DNA from: Enoplolaimus lenunculus | Lineage: Eukaryota; Nematoda; Enoplea; Enoplida; Thoracostomopsidae | Reading direction: 5' to 3' | DNA: 64,000 nucleotides | NCBI GenBank assembly: GCA_030248215.1 | Contig: JASANG010001103.1 | Coordinates: 62,001-126,000 of the forward strand | Shown here: positions 11,331 through 21,999 of the stretch, piece by piece | How positions within the stretch are numbered: the first letter of the stretch is position 1 | Layout of the letters: every line of letters starts with the position of its first letter | Program-made: the position numbers and the translations under genes | Notes under the pieces: generated by a model | Database searches by the model: none | What the model saw: only the letters and a program-made list of their open reading frames with translations | What the model was told of the DNA's origin: nothing

Positions 11331-11524
11331 GGCCCATGTTACTTTAAGGGGCGTCCTTCTGGTGGGTCTATAAAAGAGTAGGTTTAGATTCTAGATTATA
11401 TGCTTTTTGCTTAAGCTTAGGCTTAGGCTTAAGCTTAGAAACACATTTAAGCAACGTTTAGGCTTAGGCTTAAGCTTAGAAATACGCTTAATCTACTGTT
11501 ACGCCCTTTAACGTAACATTGGCC
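11331..11524 (+). mobile_element. family A2 element (variant ends), copy 5
   Basis: Left GGCCCATGTTACTTTAAGGG and right CCCTTTAACGTAACATTGGC. The interior has two TTAGGC-type blocks. The outer GGCCCATGT is that of family A, but the inner end sequence differs, defining a subfamily (see 26.4, 49.8 and 55.5 kb). Confidence 0.85.
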
Positions 11525-11818
11525 AAATAGGTTATTAAAAGCCGAAAAAAACCCAGACAAATCAAAAGATACGAAAAACGAACTGAAAGTAGTTGAATTA
11601 TATCGGGGGGCGATGTCAGAAGAAACGCCATGGAGGCCAACCCCCCAATGGTCTTGGGAAAAATTCATTTTTGAGTAAATTGACACTATGATCTCGGGCG
11701 CGCGTTTCATTCCCACACACGAGTCGTTGGTGCATTTCGGTAAACTGAACCACATATTTTATTTAGTGGTATATGTACCAAAATTTATGTTCTCAAGCTA
11801 ACACACTACAAGCATTTG

Positions 11819-11972
11819 GGCCAATGTAAAGAACAGGGGCGGAACACTGTTATAAGCATATTTTTAAGCCTAAGTCGAAGCCTAAGCCAAAGAAAAAAAT
11901 TAGTCTAAAGCTTGAGCTTAGTCTATTCTAGTCCCACGGACAATCTCTCCGCCCCTGATCTTTACATGGGCC
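11819..11972 (-). mobile_element. family A element 6 with perfect 8-bp target duplication
   Basis: GGCCAATGTAAAGAACAGGG on the left and CCCCTGATCTTTACATGGGC on the right, enclosing only a few CCTAAG hexamers. AGCATTTG flanks both sides exactly (11811-11818 and 11973-11980). This is the cleanest copy for defining the ends. Confidence 0.95.
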
Positions 11973-12059
11973 AGCATTTGTGTGGGCCTCGCCCTCCAAA
12001 CAAAAATCCTGGCTACGCTCATGAATTGTATACAATCTCAGCGAAAGCTAAATATAAAA

Positions 12060-12212
12060 ACAAGCCAGCTCACCTTGCTAGGGGGGCTGAAACTTTTCAG
12101 AAGCGGCATTCCAGAGTTTTTAATGACTTGCAAGCAAGGTTGATAATTTTCTAGGGGGACAAAATTTTCCCAAGGGGGCTGTGCTCCCTGGCCCCCCTTT
12201 GGCTACGGGCCC
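12060..12212 (+). repeat. family I repeat
   Basis: AGCCAGCTCACCTTGCTAGG on the left, TTGCAAGCAAGGTTGATAAT in the body, and CCCTTTGGCTACGGGCC on the right. Confidence 0.65.
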
Positions 12213-12510
12213 GTTACACAGATGTAATTTAATCAGTACAACTCCATATAAAAAGCGAAAACTTTCTTAGGGCGTGGGATGCGTTGGATCATATTTTTCC
12301 TAAATTTCGATAAAAATGCTACATATTAATAGCTCTTGTACTGATTAGGTTTTAGATCAAAGGTTTAGGCAAATAGTTAATCTCCTAGGCAATCGTATGG
12401 AGTAAAAATTTAAATTGGTACGCCAATAAATTTGAATAATCTTGGGTAACTGAAGTTTATGTCGTTTCGAAACGAAAGACTGGTTTTTATTTAATAGCCT
12501 GAGTCTATGT

Positions 12511-12850
12511 GGCCCATGTAAAGATCAGGGGCAGAACGTTTTTCTGTTGGACTAGAAAAGAGTGAACTTAAGCTTTAGACTATTTTTTGCTTTGCTTAAG
12601 TTTAGGCTTAGGCTTAGGCTTAGGTATAAACTCATTCTTACGCTTAGGCTTAGGCTTAGGCTTAGGCTTAGGTATGAACTCATTCTTACGCTTAGGCTTA
12701 GGCTTAGGCTTAGGCTTAGGCTTAGGTATAAACTCATTCTTACGCTTAGGCTTAGGCTTAGGCTTAGGCTTAGGTATAAACTCATTCTTACGCTTAGGCT
12801 TAGGCTTAGGCTTAGGCTTAGGAATATGCGTTTCGTGCCGGTTCTTTACT
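12511..12850 (+). mobile_element. family A element 7, long TTAGGC array
   Basis: Left end GGCCCATGTAAAGATCAGGG. Five TTAGGC blocks of 4-6 hexamers are separated by TATAAACTCATTCTTACG. It ends in AGGAATATGCG and a decayed right end. Read through, the array gives KPKPKP or LGLGLG peptides in both directions; these are array artefacts. Confidence 0.88.
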
Positions 12851-14303
12851 TTTTCCACTTGTTTTGAGTATCTTAATTGAGAAAACATTTCAATCTGTTT
12901 GCCAATACTATCTGGACGAATCCATATTACGTACCTCCGCCAAAAATTCAATGGCCCATAACATTTGAACAAGAGGGCCATCCGGCCTAGGAGTGGCACC
13001 ATTGATCTCAGCACGCTATTTTCATTAAGATACACGACTTTTCATTAAATTCTTAGGAGAGTCCCGATTCCGTACCTCCGCCCACTACCTATTTATATTT
13101 GTGTACACTACCGGATCCGGATGGAGACAGCAGGGCGTACACCCCCGTCAAAAATTATTTTTGTGTTAAAATGGTAAGGTCTCTACCTTACAATTTCTCG
13201 CCCTCAGGCAAATTTTTGGTGGCAATATGATAAGGGGACTACCTTAAAATTTTTTGCGTTTCATAACATTTGCCAGGCCGCCCCCCCGTCAAAAATTTTT
13301 GGATCCGCCTTTGTTTGCGTATACTTCTTACGTCATACTATTGTTATATTTAGAACGAAAAACGGTTATAGACGATACTAGAATACTAGGCTTTTCTATA
13401 GAAAATGTTCTACAGACCACAATTATAATATATGTTTAGGTTTTGATAGACTTGTAATATAGCTTGATGGGTTTTATGACGACAACAGCATAACAAAATA
13501 GGGTACACTTACTGTTTTCATATTTCTGCCGGCTGACCAGACAGGTAAGTGAACCAGGGGCGTAACCAGGATTTCAATTTCGGAATGGTAAAACGTACCA
13601 CTGTTCCAAACGTAATGCTGCTAGCCAGAGTTTGGCCAGTATCATCCAATAGGATTTATTCAGATACCTGCCTTTTTTGAGTTTTTTTGAGGGGATATTA
13701 TCCTGTATCCCCTGTTTATACACGACGCCTCTGGAAATGCTATACACAGTGCCATTATCATCTTAGGGACTCCTGTAGACACAGATATTTTCTTCGGTTT
13801 TTTATGTCAAAAACAGCCATTATGGAATATTTTTGTTTTCAGTTGTTCCGGCTGACAGAACCGGAAATACCAACACGGTTTTAACTAAGGATTCCATTTT
13901 AGAATTGAGGTTAAAAGGGTTGCGAGCGAGCTGAGAAAAATATTGTTGACCTGTATGATTTAGCATAGAACTAAAGAAACCGTTAAATATACATTTTCTT
14001 GTTCAGAAATGTATACAGGGGGTGTAATGACGGAAATAGACTTATTGATTCAAATTCAAAATAGATATTTTAATTTCATAAGTTCCGACTTCGAGACTGT
14101 CCGTCATGCATAGATTTTTAGGTTCTAAGAGAGACTAGGCGGAGCTGGGGACTCCCTTAAGGTGTGGAGTTAGGTTTTGGTTTTAGTTTTGTTTTAATTT
14201 TTAGATTGAAATATGTTTAGGAGTGTCACAGCCACCTACAAGGCCATGAATTACATTCAATTTCTCAATAAAAACACGAATGTTTACGTTTCCAAACATT
14301 TCA
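12851..14303. other. no gene recognised
   Basis: A CCCCCGTCAAAAATT motif occurs near 13140 and 13283 and, inverted or degraded, at 41.1 kb, so part of this is another dispersed repeat. No exon recognised. Confidence 0.4.
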
Positions 14304-14981
14304 TGCGGGGTTCACGTTATAACCGGGGCAGGCCGGACACGGTTTGTCCCATGTTGATTCGACGTCAACGTTAAAATTTGGGCACTTATATCGGGTCAAC
14401 AGACAAAACTCGAATGTCATATGACATTAGCTTACAAACCACCGCTCTCAAACGATCAATGTGTACAAGGGACGGTTTGTTATGTGACACTGTCGCACAT
14501 TTATGCGAATATCATATGATATTCCAAAATTTCAACGAATATCATATGATATTCAGCGGGACAGTGTAACCTTAGGGTGCTAATAAATGAATGAAAAGTT
14601 GGACGGCAGAGGCACAAACGTGCTTTAAATACTAAATACATGCCTGCAAATCATTTCCGACACAAAATCGCTTAAAACCACAGCTTCATAATTCAAAAAT
14701 TCAAATTTCAAATTCTAGTATCATATGATATTCAACAGGACAATTTGAGTATGTTACCTCAACTACGCAGACATTCGAAAATATATCACATGATATTCGC
14801 AGACAATACCTCAAATGTCATATGATATTGAAGGACAAAAGGTGACCTACACATGATATTAGCAGACAAATACGAATTTTTGAATACGATATGGGGTCTA
14901 CAAGCAGACAAAATCTGACCCAATAGTCTAATTGGGACAAAACGTGTCCCAAGCTGCCTCGGTTATAACGTGAACCCCGCA
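14304..14981. mobile_element. family K element with repeated CATATGATATTC palindromes, copy 1
   Basis: Left TGCGGGGTTCACGTTATAAC and right GTTATAACGTGAACCCCGCA are exact inverted ends. Inside, ATATCATATGATATTC and variants occur at least seven times, often with GACAATTT or GACAAA beside them. Confidence 0.9.
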
Positions 14982-15030
14982 TCAGATAAACATATGCTTA
15001 AAAAGTTCAAAAATTCACGCTTACAGTTCA

Positions 15031-15193
15031 AGCTCGTAGCCAAAGGGGGCCAGGGAGGCTCAGTCCCTTCTGGCATAATTTTAGTTCTCCTAGAAAATTT
15101 TCAACCTTGCTTGTAAGCCGTTCAAAACCCTTGTATGCTCCTCTTGAAAAATTTTTTAGCCCCCAAAGCATGCCGAGCTGGTTACAGGCCTGT
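15031..15193 (-). repeat. family I repeat
   Basis: CTCGTAGCCAAAGGGGGCCA to GCATGCCGAGCTGGTTACAG, with TTTTCAACCTTGCTTGTAAG between. Confidence 0.65.
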
Positions 15194-15276
15194 TACAGTT
15201 GTTTATGCTGTACCATAAGGAAGCAAACTACAGGCCTGTTACAGTTGTTTATGCTGTACCATAAGGAAGCAAACAT
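15186..15276. repeat. 45-bp tandem duplication
   Basis: ACAGGCCTGTTACAGTTGTT.. to ..AAGGAAGCAAAC occurs twice back to back. Confidence 0.85.
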
Positions 15277-15628
15277 GTGGGTGTTGATGCCTACAGCTGT
15301 CATCGCCTAAAACCTCGAAACATTGCAATTACCCACGCGAATCAATTCTAAAGAAGGTTGTGGTTTGTGGTATAAATTTCACACTGTGATAACTGTCACC
15401 AGTTTGCCATCACCTGCCAACACTGGTGTTGGGGGGACAACAGGGCCATTGCTCCCCTCCAATAATTTTGAATAAAATTTCGGTTAATATATATTAGAAA
15501 AATTGAGCTGATTTGGGTGAAAACATTAGAAACCTGTATATGAGGCCCTGTCTTAACCAGAATCCTGCCCATGCCTTCGATGCAAACGGATAGTAAAAAT
15601 ACTAAACAAAAATTATACCTAAAGTCTA

Positions 15629-15847
15629 GGCCCATATTCTCAAATGTGTATAGCAACTATCATCAGTCAGTAATAGATTTTCAAACTCACTATCTATTGC
15701 AGTTGTTGAACTCAAAATGGGTACAAAAGTAGAGCAAAACAAATGCAAAAAATGTATCGAAGTTTGAGCCTCAGCATTCACTGGTTGGAGGGCTACAAGA
15801 CCTATTGCCAACTGATGATATGTGCAATACACATTTGAGAATACGGG
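15629..15847. mobile_element. family D MITE, copy 2
   Basis: GCCCATATTCTCAAATGTGT at the left and ACACATTTGAGAATACGGG at the right. Confidence 0.8.
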
Positions 15848-16484
15848 ATCTAGAAAAAGTTTGCATAATTCCGTTCAGTTGAAATGCCATTTGTTTGATT
15901 CAGACCAGTTAACATCTGGCAAGCGTAAAAATCAAAGAATTTAAAAATTCAGTTAAAACGAACAAAAAAACGTTTGCAAGCAATTTTAGAATTTGTTGGA
16001 TCAACCTTGCGTTTACCGGAGTTGACAAATATCAGAGCCAGAACCAAATATGGTAAAAAATTTGCCAGATTCGGAGGTGAAAGAAAATTAGGTAATTTAA
16101 ACGCGATTGTAATTGGTGATTTTACAAATTTAAGCGGTGCTAAAATTTCTATTTGTTTCGTTTTTTTTGACAAAATTTGATAATTAACGAACTCATGGAA
16201 TGGCCAAATCTCATAAAAAATACGAAAATTTTTACTACCGAAATTTCAATTTGCCAAGATGGCTGCGATGTACCATGAGCATTTTAGTGAAAATTGTATA
16301 TATGACGAAAAGAACTTCAGAGTTTCGACTAAAACGTTTACTTCAAATCCTATGCGATTTAGAACGAAATACCCATCAAAACCAGTAGCCAGAGGGACTA
16401 AGGCTTGAACCTTCGTGGACGTTCTTGACATTCTTGGACGTTTTAAAAACTTTTTTAGCTGATGAAACACGAAAACTTCCCTTT

Positions 16485-16674
16485 AGATGTAAAGATCTGG
16501 AGCGAAACGTTTTTCGACAGGACATCAATAGAGTAAGCTTAAGCATTAGACTGTTTTTGGCTTAGGCTTAGGCTTCGTTTGAGCTCTTTCTTACACACAG
16601 GCTTAGGCTTAGACTTATGTTCACGTTTAGGAGTATGCTTATACCTCTGTAGCGGCCCTGTGCAATGCATTGGC
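16485..16674 (+). mobile_element. family A element 8 (ends decayed)
   Basis: AGATGTAAAGATCTGGAGCG, AGTAAGCTTAAGCATTAGAC, TTAGGC hexamers, GGAGTATGCTTATACCTCTG and GGCCCTGTGCAATGCATTGG in the usual order. Confidence 0.8.
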
Positions 16675-16713
16675 TGATATTTTTATTGACTGTATTCACC
16701 TGTATTTCAAAAT

Positions 16714-16806
16714 GATGGTTGCTGTAGTAACCCGAATAAGAGGAAGCAGGTAATATAAGGGTGTCTTCATTTTGACTCCCATTCAATAAGAGTTCGTATT
16801 CCTAAT
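16714..16806. mobile_element. family H fragment (one end)
   Basis: TGTAGTAACCCGAATAAGAG followed by the start of the H body; truncated. Confidence 0.5.
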
Positions 16807-17477
16807 AAGTTGTTGTGGACATATTCTTAAAGCCAAAATTTACTGTATGGTCGTAGTCGGAGTTACCTCCTGATGGGCAAAAATGCATTCAGCACTGGTA
16901 CATTTGGTACTAAGCATAACCCAATTAGTTGCACACTCTTGCCTAAGAGTGATCATCCACTCTTGATAGAACTAAAGATACATTATGCATTCCTGTAGCC
17001 TGCTCAACTGGCAAGGGTGGGGAAGCGAAAAAATTTAGCCTGGGATATGCGGGTATTTCACATCTATCGCAAGCGAGACTAATACCTAAGGGTCGAAATA
17101 CAACTTGGACGCGCCCCTGGCGTTGCGACCGCCATCATAAAACAACCAAATCAGTGGTATTATCATTCCATCTGCACCACTGGAATTAATATTATACATT
17201 TCTGCTATTTCAGGCAAAGCAAGCTTAAAAGCATAATTAAATTAGCAGACACACAGTACAAAATGAGTGAATATTAAAAATTACAAATAAAATAACCTGG
17301 AATTCCTAAATGTTCAGATATAAATGTCAAAATCAGCTGGAATAACGAAACAAAATATGTTTTTCGCGTTTTGAAACAAGCGTTTATATTGATGCTAAAA
17401 CCACCTTTTGACTATTAACGCTTATACGCCCTCCGAGTGGCTAAAACCCTCGTTATCTAAACCCTAGTTTGAATGTT

Positions 17478-17690
17478 GGGTCTGTATTCTCATAACCAGT
17501 TGGTAACATGTCTGATAATTTTCCAACCAGTGAATGCAAAGGCGTAAAATTTAGCACATTTCCGTATAATATGATTTGCTCTACTTCTGCACCAATTTTG
17601 AAAAGTTCAACCACTGCAAAAGTTAGTGAGTTTTTTAAAACCTATTACTAACTGATGATAGTTGCTATACACATTTGAGAATATGAGCTC
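17478..17690. mobile_element. family D MITE, copy 3
   Basis: GTCTGTATTCTCATAACCAG on the left and TACACATTTGAGAATATGAG on the right with the D body between. Confidence 0.7.
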
Positions 17691-18723
17691 ATATATGAGA
17701 TGAAATAGAAAGTATTCATCCAGCAAACGGTTACAGTAATGTTTTCCATTTGACACAACTGTTAAAGTGAACACGAATGAAACTAAAATTCTAGAAACTT
17801 ATGGTTTTGGATGCCCGTCGAAAACTGCCGGCCGAAACTTAATATTCACATTTTGTCTAAAATGAAATATTGGCATTTTAGCCGGTTGCTTTTCAAACTA
17901 AGTTTCAATATATCAATTTCCGGTTCAAATATCAGTTTCCGTTCGTTTCTGAAACTTTCTGGCTTTTTCACTGACGTTCAAACATACTGAATGAACCGGA
18001 AGAAAGTTACAGTCCGGGTTTCGGCCTGTGGATCTATTTAATACTACTATACTGGAGGTTTTGAAATTTGGAGACGTATTGTTAGCTATGTGTAGCTAGC
18101 AGGGTACAAACGGAGGTCCGGCTCAGGCAGAAAATCGGCCTCCGGCTCCGGCTTCGGTAGATTTTTTGCCAAAGGTTTCGGTAACTTCGGTAGTAAAATT
18201 TTGCATAGTTTTGTAAAATTTATCTGTTGCACGCGTCTTGTTTAACTTCTGTCACAATTTTCAGGAAAGAATTTCCGAATTTTCGCAGGAAATTAGCGTA
18301 AAACCCAAACAACTTAACAGAATATTGCAGATATTGGCTAACAGGGGCCAAAATTTTACTTGGGAGGCCAAATCTTCTTCCTGCACAATTTCTGGTTACG
18401 GGCTAAAAGAAGATACAGGTCCACTGCCATAATTGTCTGGTTGTCATAGCTGCCTAAAAAGCCATATTTTCAGACCAGATCACCAGTCGTTTCACTACTG
18501 CTTTCGCACTTTGAGATAGCTACGGTTGTAAAGAATATATGTCCAATTAGCAAAGAGTATTCGGTTTCTTTTCTAAATATCGACCAATCATATTTCACAA
18601 TGCTTATATGGCAAACGTATGTTTGCATTAAGCGGTTTTCCAGGTTTTGTAGTTCTCAAAGTTCGCGAATAAATTGGGTTCGTTTTTAGGTATACAATTG
18701 CCTGTCGAAATAATCAGGTAATT

Positions 18724-19397
18724 CTGGGACCCAAATAAGAAGGGGATAATAAGAAGGGCCTCATTTTGAGTCCCAATCAATAGGAGTCCGTATCCTTAAA
18801 AAAAGTCCGCAAGCAGATAGAGTGTGTAAGCATGTGAGACATGCTTGTCCCAGTGCATATACATTAAATGCAGTGCCCATTGGGTTGTACGGTCGACACA
18901 TATAATCGACCAAACACGCAGCTGGAGAGACGGGCTACGTACCGCAGTGGTAGAGTGTTCGCTTAAGGATCCGTGGGCTGAGAGTTCGGTCCCCGCTTCG
19001 GAAGACCGTTTTTCCAACTGCTTAGTAAAAAAGTCTGATATCCCGGTTCCTACCTAGACTGACAGAATACTTAAACCCTAACTAGAATTCAAAAATATCA
19101 ATTATCCCTAATTGTAGCGCATAAATGATCCCAAGACCAAATAAAGTTGAGTTCGAAACTTTAAAACATCTTAAGTTTTGAAAGTACATTCCTAAGTATA
19201 ACATTGCATTATCGCTCAAGCGTTTGACACAAGACAAATTAGCGTTTAATTCAACTAATAAATATAGTATACCGGAAACGAAGCGTGCTGGCGCGTGGCT
19301 AAAAATAAATAACAGTCCGTAACTGAATAACAGGGGGGTTATCCTCTGGAGAGGCCAAATAAATGGCAGTTCCCCTTCTTATTCGGGTCACTATAGT
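18724..19397. mobile_element. family H element, copy 1, carrying an inserted tRNA-like repeat
   Basis: GGGACCCAAATAAGAAGGGG at the left and CTTATTCGGGTCACTATAGT at the right are the H inverted ends. The H body (GAGTCCGTATCC, AATTGTAGCGCATAAATGA, ACATTGCATTATCGCTCAAG) is interrupted at ~18820-19068 by unrelated sequence with tRNA-like promoter words. Confidence 0.75.
18937..19005 (+). repeat. tRNA-like sequence (probable SINE head)
   Basis: ACCGCAGTGGTAGAGTGTTC resembles a tRNA A box/D arm, and GAGAGTTCGGTCCCCGC a B box at suitable spacing. The anticodon and acceptor stems do not pair properly, so this is more likely a tRNA-derived SINE or pseudogene than a working tRNA. Confidence 0.4.
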
Positions 19398-19731
19398 AGT
19401 TTTTTTCAAAGGTATCACGATAATTCATCCGTCCACAGCTCATTAATCGACAACTACAAAATTTCTGAATGGGAGGCGAGATATAATTGTAGGTAGAAAC
19501 CTCGCAGGCGAAGCGAACGAGAAGCCAAACGCCATTTTGTGCTAATCTTTAATATCAAATCTCAGTTCAGATCCTTGTGGCGGTCCAAGGCCAGTGTTCA
19601 CTTCCATCCGCCAATTGTTAGAATTATGCTTAAGTTTAAGCTTATAAGCTTAATGGCATTGTCGAACGAACAAGTTACTGGGCGACGAATTGTAGTATAT
19701 TCGTGTCTTACTGTTCTCAAAAAAGAAACTT

Positions 19732-20029
19732 AAGCCCTATTCACACGTGCAAGTGTTTGCAACAAAAACTTGCACGTGCAACTTGCATGTGCAAGTTTGG
19801 TCACAAAGCAGCTTTGAAGTTCTTGCAGTTGCAAATTATTCACTGGAATTGATGCTATTGAACTTAATTCGCACCTGTAAACAAAGTTGCAAATCCTTGA
19901 ATTTCTTTCATCTGCAGTTTGATTTGTCAATCGGAATGTTCTTTTAAAAATACTTGCGGTAGCAACCATTTCGTGCAAGTTGCAGCTGCAAGTTCTCGCT
20001 GCAAAAACTTGCACATGTGAATGGCTCTT
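19732..20029. mobile_element. family G element
   Basis: AAGCCCTATTCACACGTGCA on the left and TTGCACATGTGAATGGCTCT on the right, with TTGCAGTTGCAA and TTGCAGCTGCAA inner arms. Confidence 0.75.
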
Positions 20030-20033
20030 CAGA

Positions 20034-20590
20034 AACTTCAAATTAACTGAAAGATTTAGTCATAAGAGTGAAAATAACTGCAAACTGATTGGCTAAAATG
20101 TAAATTCGTCCAATAACAAATTAACCAAACACCTGCGTACAGCATTGATAAAACAACTCAGACCATTGGCGGATTCGTATACATCATTGTGACAAAACCC
20201 GCGAGCGAAGCGAGCAAGAAACCAAACACAATTTTAAACCATAAAACCATATTTTTGGTGTAGTTTCATGCTGGAGACCAATGGGTGGGTGTCCCGCCTT
20301 GGTTCCGCCTGTGATCTTTACGATATAGGACGAGAACAACGAAACCTTTTTAGACATGCCTTAACCTAAAACTGGCAAACCGGCTATTGAGATCAAGTAG
20401 CGAGGTAATTAGGTTTGTCGAAAGCTATTAATCATTTGGTTTATTTTTGCGAAATATAATATATTCTTGGTATATTTTAATAATCTATTATTTTGTCGAG
20501 TAGCTAACTAGTTTACCTATAATTTGAATTTAATAATGACCATTGTGTATGCTAGGAAGCATGCGTTACTCGCAGGGTGCAACCGGAAGT
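20034..20590. other. no gene; one J core
   Basis: A J core (CGAGCGAAGCGAGCAAGAAA) occurs at ~20201. The rest is AT-rich with no exon recognised. Confidence 0.4.
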
Positions 20591-20619
20591 GAAAAATACC
20601 GGAGACGGAAATCAACAAA

Positions 20620-20960
20620 ACTTGCCGGAGCCGGAAGTGAAACCGGATGTGAGGCGAAATTAAGTTGTTAAAATGATGTTTAATTTGCTAAGTTTAGCAA
20701 ATATCTGTAAGGTATTGCTAAATCTTTTGATTTCATGCTTATATTTTACGAAATCTTGGCAATTTTTTCCATCAAACTTGTTCCGGAAGTCAACAAAACT
20801 TGCCGAAGCCGGAAGTGAAACCGGAGGTGAGGCGTTAAAATGATGTTTAATTTGCGAAGTTTAGCAAATATCTGTAAGGTATTGCTACATCTTTTGATTT
20901 AGCGCTTATATTTTACGAAATCTTTGCTATTTTTTACCCGTAAACTTGTGTCAAAATTTA
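20620..20960. repeat. ~180-bp tandem duplication
   Basis: GCCGGAAGTGAAACCGGATG.. and ..GCCGGAAGTGAAACCGGAGG start two adjacent copies. Both contain TGATGTTTAATTTGC and TAGCAAATATCTGTAAGGTA. The second copy lacks a short segment. Confidence 0.75.
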
Positions 20961-21564
20961 AAACGAAACACGCCAAACAAATGAATTTTGAAAACCATTG
21001 AAAATTTCACTAGTGAAATTGTCGAAACCTCTGTCAAAAATTGTTCCGCAGTCGGAGCCGAATCCGGAGGTCGATTTTATGCCGGACCCGGAGAGAATGC
21101 CTTGAGACCTGGATCGAGTTTTACCTCCAGTTCATCCCTGCTTCCAAGACATTTTCAAATTTTAATCAGTTTAATCGTGCAACACCCAAAACATTCGAGA
21201 TATGATCAAAGGTGGAATTTAAGTGTCCTTTTCTTGTCTCTCAGGATCCCAATGGACGATATATCTTTTACCCTGCCTGTTTGTAAGATACCGCTGTCTC
21301 AGTTAGGTACCAGTACACTGGTACTAAAATACAACAACATATGTATGGTTCAACAAAGGTAATTTATATACCAAATGACGGCAAAACCGCTTTCAAGTTA
21401 CCATTAACTACACACGTCGTATGGGACATACCCAGGGTTGCTGAAGATATATCCTTAATCCATAATATTTTTTACCTCTGGATCAAGAAAGTTATTCTAC
21501 TTCCTGTAGATTCGTTCTCATTTGTGTTCAGAAATTTCGGAAAGACATATATCCACTCTATTCC

Positions 21565-21749
21565 GGCCAATGTATAAAACAGGGACGAACGAGTAGTACA
21601 AGCATATTCCTAAGCCTAAGCCTAAACCTTAGCGTGAGAATGAGCTTATACTTAAGTCGAAGCTTAAGCAAAAAATTAGTCTAAAGCTTAAACTTACTCT
21701 GTTACAGTCTCGCCGGAAAACGTTCCGGCCCTGTTCTATACATGAGCCC
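21565..21749 (-). mobile_element. family A element 9
   Basis: GGCCAATGTATAAAACAGGG to CCCTGTTCTATACATGAGCC, with CCTAAG hexamers and TTAGTCTAAAGCTTAAAC inside. Confidence 0.85.
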
Positions 21750-21999
21750 TAATTCATCTCCACAGCCTTGGTGTAGTTGTATGGTTTGGTACGGGTTAGG
21801 TTCATGCGGCCGCTATCAGTGTCAGGTCTGGTTAGTGTTGTTATGTGGTAGAAACATATAACAAACCTAAATCGAACCTACACAAACACAAATGGGTTCA
21901 TAAACACATGAGCCAGTACTTGTTTGTCGGCGAGTATTCTCTTGATCTTAAGCTTCAGTGGTTATTTGAGTATTGCTTAGTGGTGGATCCAGAATGCCG

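Noticed and set aside
12601-12830. A telomere or chromosome-fusion scar
   Set aside because: The arrays lie inside elements with inverted ends and target duplications, recur ~25 times in both orientations, and are interrupted by constant spacers.
12552-13035. KPKPKP and LGLGLG proteins at 12.6-13.0 kb
   Set aside because: Translations of TTAGGC arrays in both strands inside a family A element.
14400-14860. CRISPR-like array
   Set aside because: The repeated unit is a short palindrome at irregular spacing within a transposon-like element of an animal genome; no cas genes.
20988-21577. Possible coding region spanning two adjacent open frames
   Set aside because: It starts in GGAAGTGAAACCGG repeat sequence, the frames do not join by splice sites, and there is no family-like content.
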